Assembly: GCF_041820985.1 (NCBI RefSeq)
Contig: NZ_JBGUAU010000014.1
Location: forward strand, 62,001-126,000
Length of the DNA: 64,000 bases
Direction: 5' to 3'
Origin: Evansella sp041820985
GTDB lineage: Bacteria; Bacillota; Bacilli; Bacillales; Salisediminibacteriaceae
Below are positions 62,508 through 64,000 of this stretch, piece after piece. The position numbers were made by a program, and so were the translations under genes. How positions within the stretch are numbered: the first letter of the stretch is position 1; each line of letters opens with the position of its first letter. The notes under the pieces are model-generated. The model was not told where the DNA came from. It worked only from the letters and a program-made list of their open reading frames with translations, and did not search any database.

Positions 62508-63422
62508 ATGAGCCTAGTAAAAGTAACAAATCTATCGAAAAAGTTTGGAAAGTTTACTGCTTTAGATGGAGTTAATTTAGAAGTGAACAGTGGGGAAATA
62601 TTTGGATTTATTGGTCCAAATGGTGCTGGGAAATCTACGACAATACGAGTGTTGCTTGGAATATTAAAAGCTAGTGAAGGTAACGTTATGATATTTGGTA
62701 AGGATGCTTGGAATGATGCGGTAGAGATCCATAAACGGGTTGCGTATGTTCCTGGTGATGTGAATTTGTGGCCGAACTTGACAGGTGGAGAGGTTATTGA
62801 TCTTTTTGTAAAACTGAGAGGAACGAATAATAAGAGTAGACGGGAAGAACTAATTAAGAGATTTGATTTAGATCCAACAAAAAAATGTAGAACGTATTCA
62901 AAAGGAAATCGTCAAAAAGTAGCGTTAATTGCGGCGTTTTGCTCTGATGCAGATTTATATATACTAGATGAGCCTACTTCTGGATTAGATCCGTTGATGG
63001 AAAACGTATTCCAGGAGTGTGTCCTGGAGGTAAAAAAAGCAGGGAAAAGTGTTCTTCTTTCTAGTCACATTTTATCTGAAGTAGAAAAGCTTTGTGATAG
63101 AGTAGGGATCATACGTGAAGGTAGAATAATAGAAACAGGTACCTTAAAAGAACTCCGCCATTTAACTCGAACTCAAGTATTTGTAGAAACAAGAAAACCA
63201 ATTTTAGATTTAAATCAAATGAAGGGGATTCATGAAATAGCTGAAAAAGATCAAGGTGTAAACTTCCAAGTGGACACGGAGGAAATGGAACATGTTATGA
63301 AGCATATTAGCCAATACGGAATTATGAAATTAGAAAGTGCACCTCCAACGTTAGAAGACTTATTTATGCGTCATTACGAAGGTTCTGAAAAAACAGATAC
63401 AGGAGTGGGAGGTGCGAACTGA
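62508..63422 (+). CDS. ABC transporter ATP-binding protein (drug-export type)
   Basis: A 304-aa ATPase. Walker A GPNGAGKST near residue 37, signature YSKGNRQKVALIA near 130, Walker B LYILDEPTSGLDP near 152, H-loop SSHIL near 187. A C-terminal regulatory extension follows (230-304). The start has AGGAGG. The permease gene begins in the stop codon, so both are coupled. Regulation is likely by TetR at the operator 62455. Confidence 0.92.
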   Translation: MSLVKVTNLSKKFGKFTALDGVNLEVNSGEIFGFIGPNGAGKSTTIRVLLGILKASEGNVMIFGKDAWNDAVEIHKRVAYVPGDVNLWPNLTGGEVIDLFVKLRGTNNKSRREELIKRFDLDPTKKCRTYSKGNRQKVALIAAFCSDADLYILDEPTSGLDPLMENVFQECVLEVKKAGKSVLLSSHILSEVEKLCDRVGIIREGRIIETGTLKELRHLTRTQVFVETRKPILDLNQMKGIHEIAEKDQGVNFQVDTEEMEHVMKHISQYGIMKLESAPPTLEDLFMRHYEGSEKTDTGVGGAN

Positions 63423-64000
63423 TGGCTATCAATACTATTGCCAAAACAAGTCATCTTACACGATTCATCATGCGTCTTGACCGTATTCGTATCCCCCTCT
63501 GGTTAATAGGCTTAACTGTTTTTACATTAATTGTTCCTATTGCCTATGATGATTTATATGGAGGTCCTGAGTCTGCACGAGCTGGTCTTGTAGAGACAAT
63601 GGCGAATCCTGCCATGATTGCAATGTCAGGGCCAGCCGATTTTGATAACTATACTATTGGAGTTATGACTGCTCACGCTATGATACTTATAACTGCTGTC
63701 ATAGTAGGGATTATGAGTATTTTGTTAGTGACTCGCCATACGAGAGCGGATGAAGAAGACGGACGTATTGAATTAATTCGCTCATTGCCGGTTGGGAGAC
63801 TATCGTATTTAAATGCCTCTATCATTGTTCTTTTTGGAACAAGTATCGTTTTAGCACTACTGATTGGATTTGGTTTATATGCCCTTGGTATTGAGAGTAT
63901 GGATCTGAACGGTTCCCTATTATATGGCGCTGCCTTAGGTGCTACTAGCTTGTTTTTTGCTGGAGTTACTACTGTTTTCGCACAACTTTCTGATACATCA
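63422..64000 (+). CDS. ABC-2 type permease, partial (runs off the window)
   Basis: The first 193 residues of a large membrane protein. It starts MAINTIAKTSHLTRFIMRLD behind GGAGGTG, with a helix at 25-45 and others at 85-105, 130-150 and 160-180. It resembles the large permeases of drug exporters of Gram-positive bacteria (about 530 aa, two repeats); its full length is not visible. It forms a transporter with the ATPase just upstream. Confidence 0.8.
   Translation, partial: MAINTIAKTSHLTRFIMRLDRIRIPLWLIGLTVFTLIVPIAYDDLYGGPESARAGLVETMANPAMIAMSGPADFDNYTIGVMTAHAMILITAVIVGIMSILLVTRHTRADEEDGRIELIRSLPVGRLSYLNASIIVLFGTSIVLALLIGFGLYALGIESMDLNGSLLYGAALGATSLFFAGVTTVFAQLSDTS

Overview
The window looks like a chromosomal segment of an aerobic, spore-forming, low-GC Bacillaceae species. 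The evidence is the AT-rich sequence, strong AGGAGG-type ribosome binding sites, frequent TTG/GTG starts, Bacillus-type proteins (sporulation-kinase-like PAS kinase, CspB/CspD-like cold shock protein, Fsr-type MFS pump, methylmalonyl-CoA mutase with MeaB) and dispersed palindromic repeats of the kind seen in Bacillaceae. No rRNA, tRNA, CRISPR array or prophage was seen. Two cut genes touch or approach the edges: the first kinase is complete, and an ABC permease runs off the right end.

Layout. 0-7.6 kb: PAS histidine kinase, a lone ABC ATPase with altered catalytic residues, a lipoprotein serpin, a DUF218 protein, a PHP phosphoesterase, a Pro/Gly-rich protein, and a PadR/HAAS pair. 7.8-13.4 kb: a restriction-modification island (adenine methyltransferase, cytosine-5 methyltransferase, nuclease-methyltransferase fusion), followed by the internally deleted remains of an EamA transporter. 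13.9-19.8 kb: small proteins, YfbR-like HD hydrolase, MFS pump, cold shock gene, polysaccharide deacetylase, an 11-unit array of a 52-bp repeat, and a methyltransferase. 20-32.1 kb: a galactoside or plant-glycan locus (GH35, AraC regulator, DUF5107-TPR protein, GH2, two Gfo/Idh/MocA oxidoreductases) with no transporter. 32.1-32.8 kb: gene-free repetitive DNA with a 240-bp nested palindrome. 32.9-42.7 kb: a ureohydrolase and a TetR-controlled propionyl-CoA/methylmalonyl-CoA operon (BCCP, carboxyltransferase, mutA, mutB, meaB). 43-47 kb: a two-gene MotA/MotB-like motor resembling ZorA-ZorB of Zorya anti-phage systems, a DUF5392-like membrane protein, a stand-alone Rpn-type tail and a MITE with an 8-bp target duplication. 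47-53 kb: a luciferase-family monooxygenase, then a two-component system with an ABC exporter of the lantibiotic-immunity type. 53.2-54.6 kb: a ZTP riboswitch ahead of serA. 54.6-61.7 kb: polyphosphate kinase, the kynUBA tryptophan-catabolic operon and a chemoreceptor. 61.7-64 kb: a TetR regulator divergent from an ABC exporter, with two matching operators between them.

The most interesting candidates are the ZorAB-like motor pair without the usual ZorC/D/E partners, the three-gene restriction-modification cluster, the 52-bp tandem array, the paired operators (TetR/ABC and response regulator/ABC), and several enzymes with substituted key residues (ABC ATPase at 1801, ureohydrolase at 32914). 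All function calls come from reading motifs by eye and from memory of families; no search was run.
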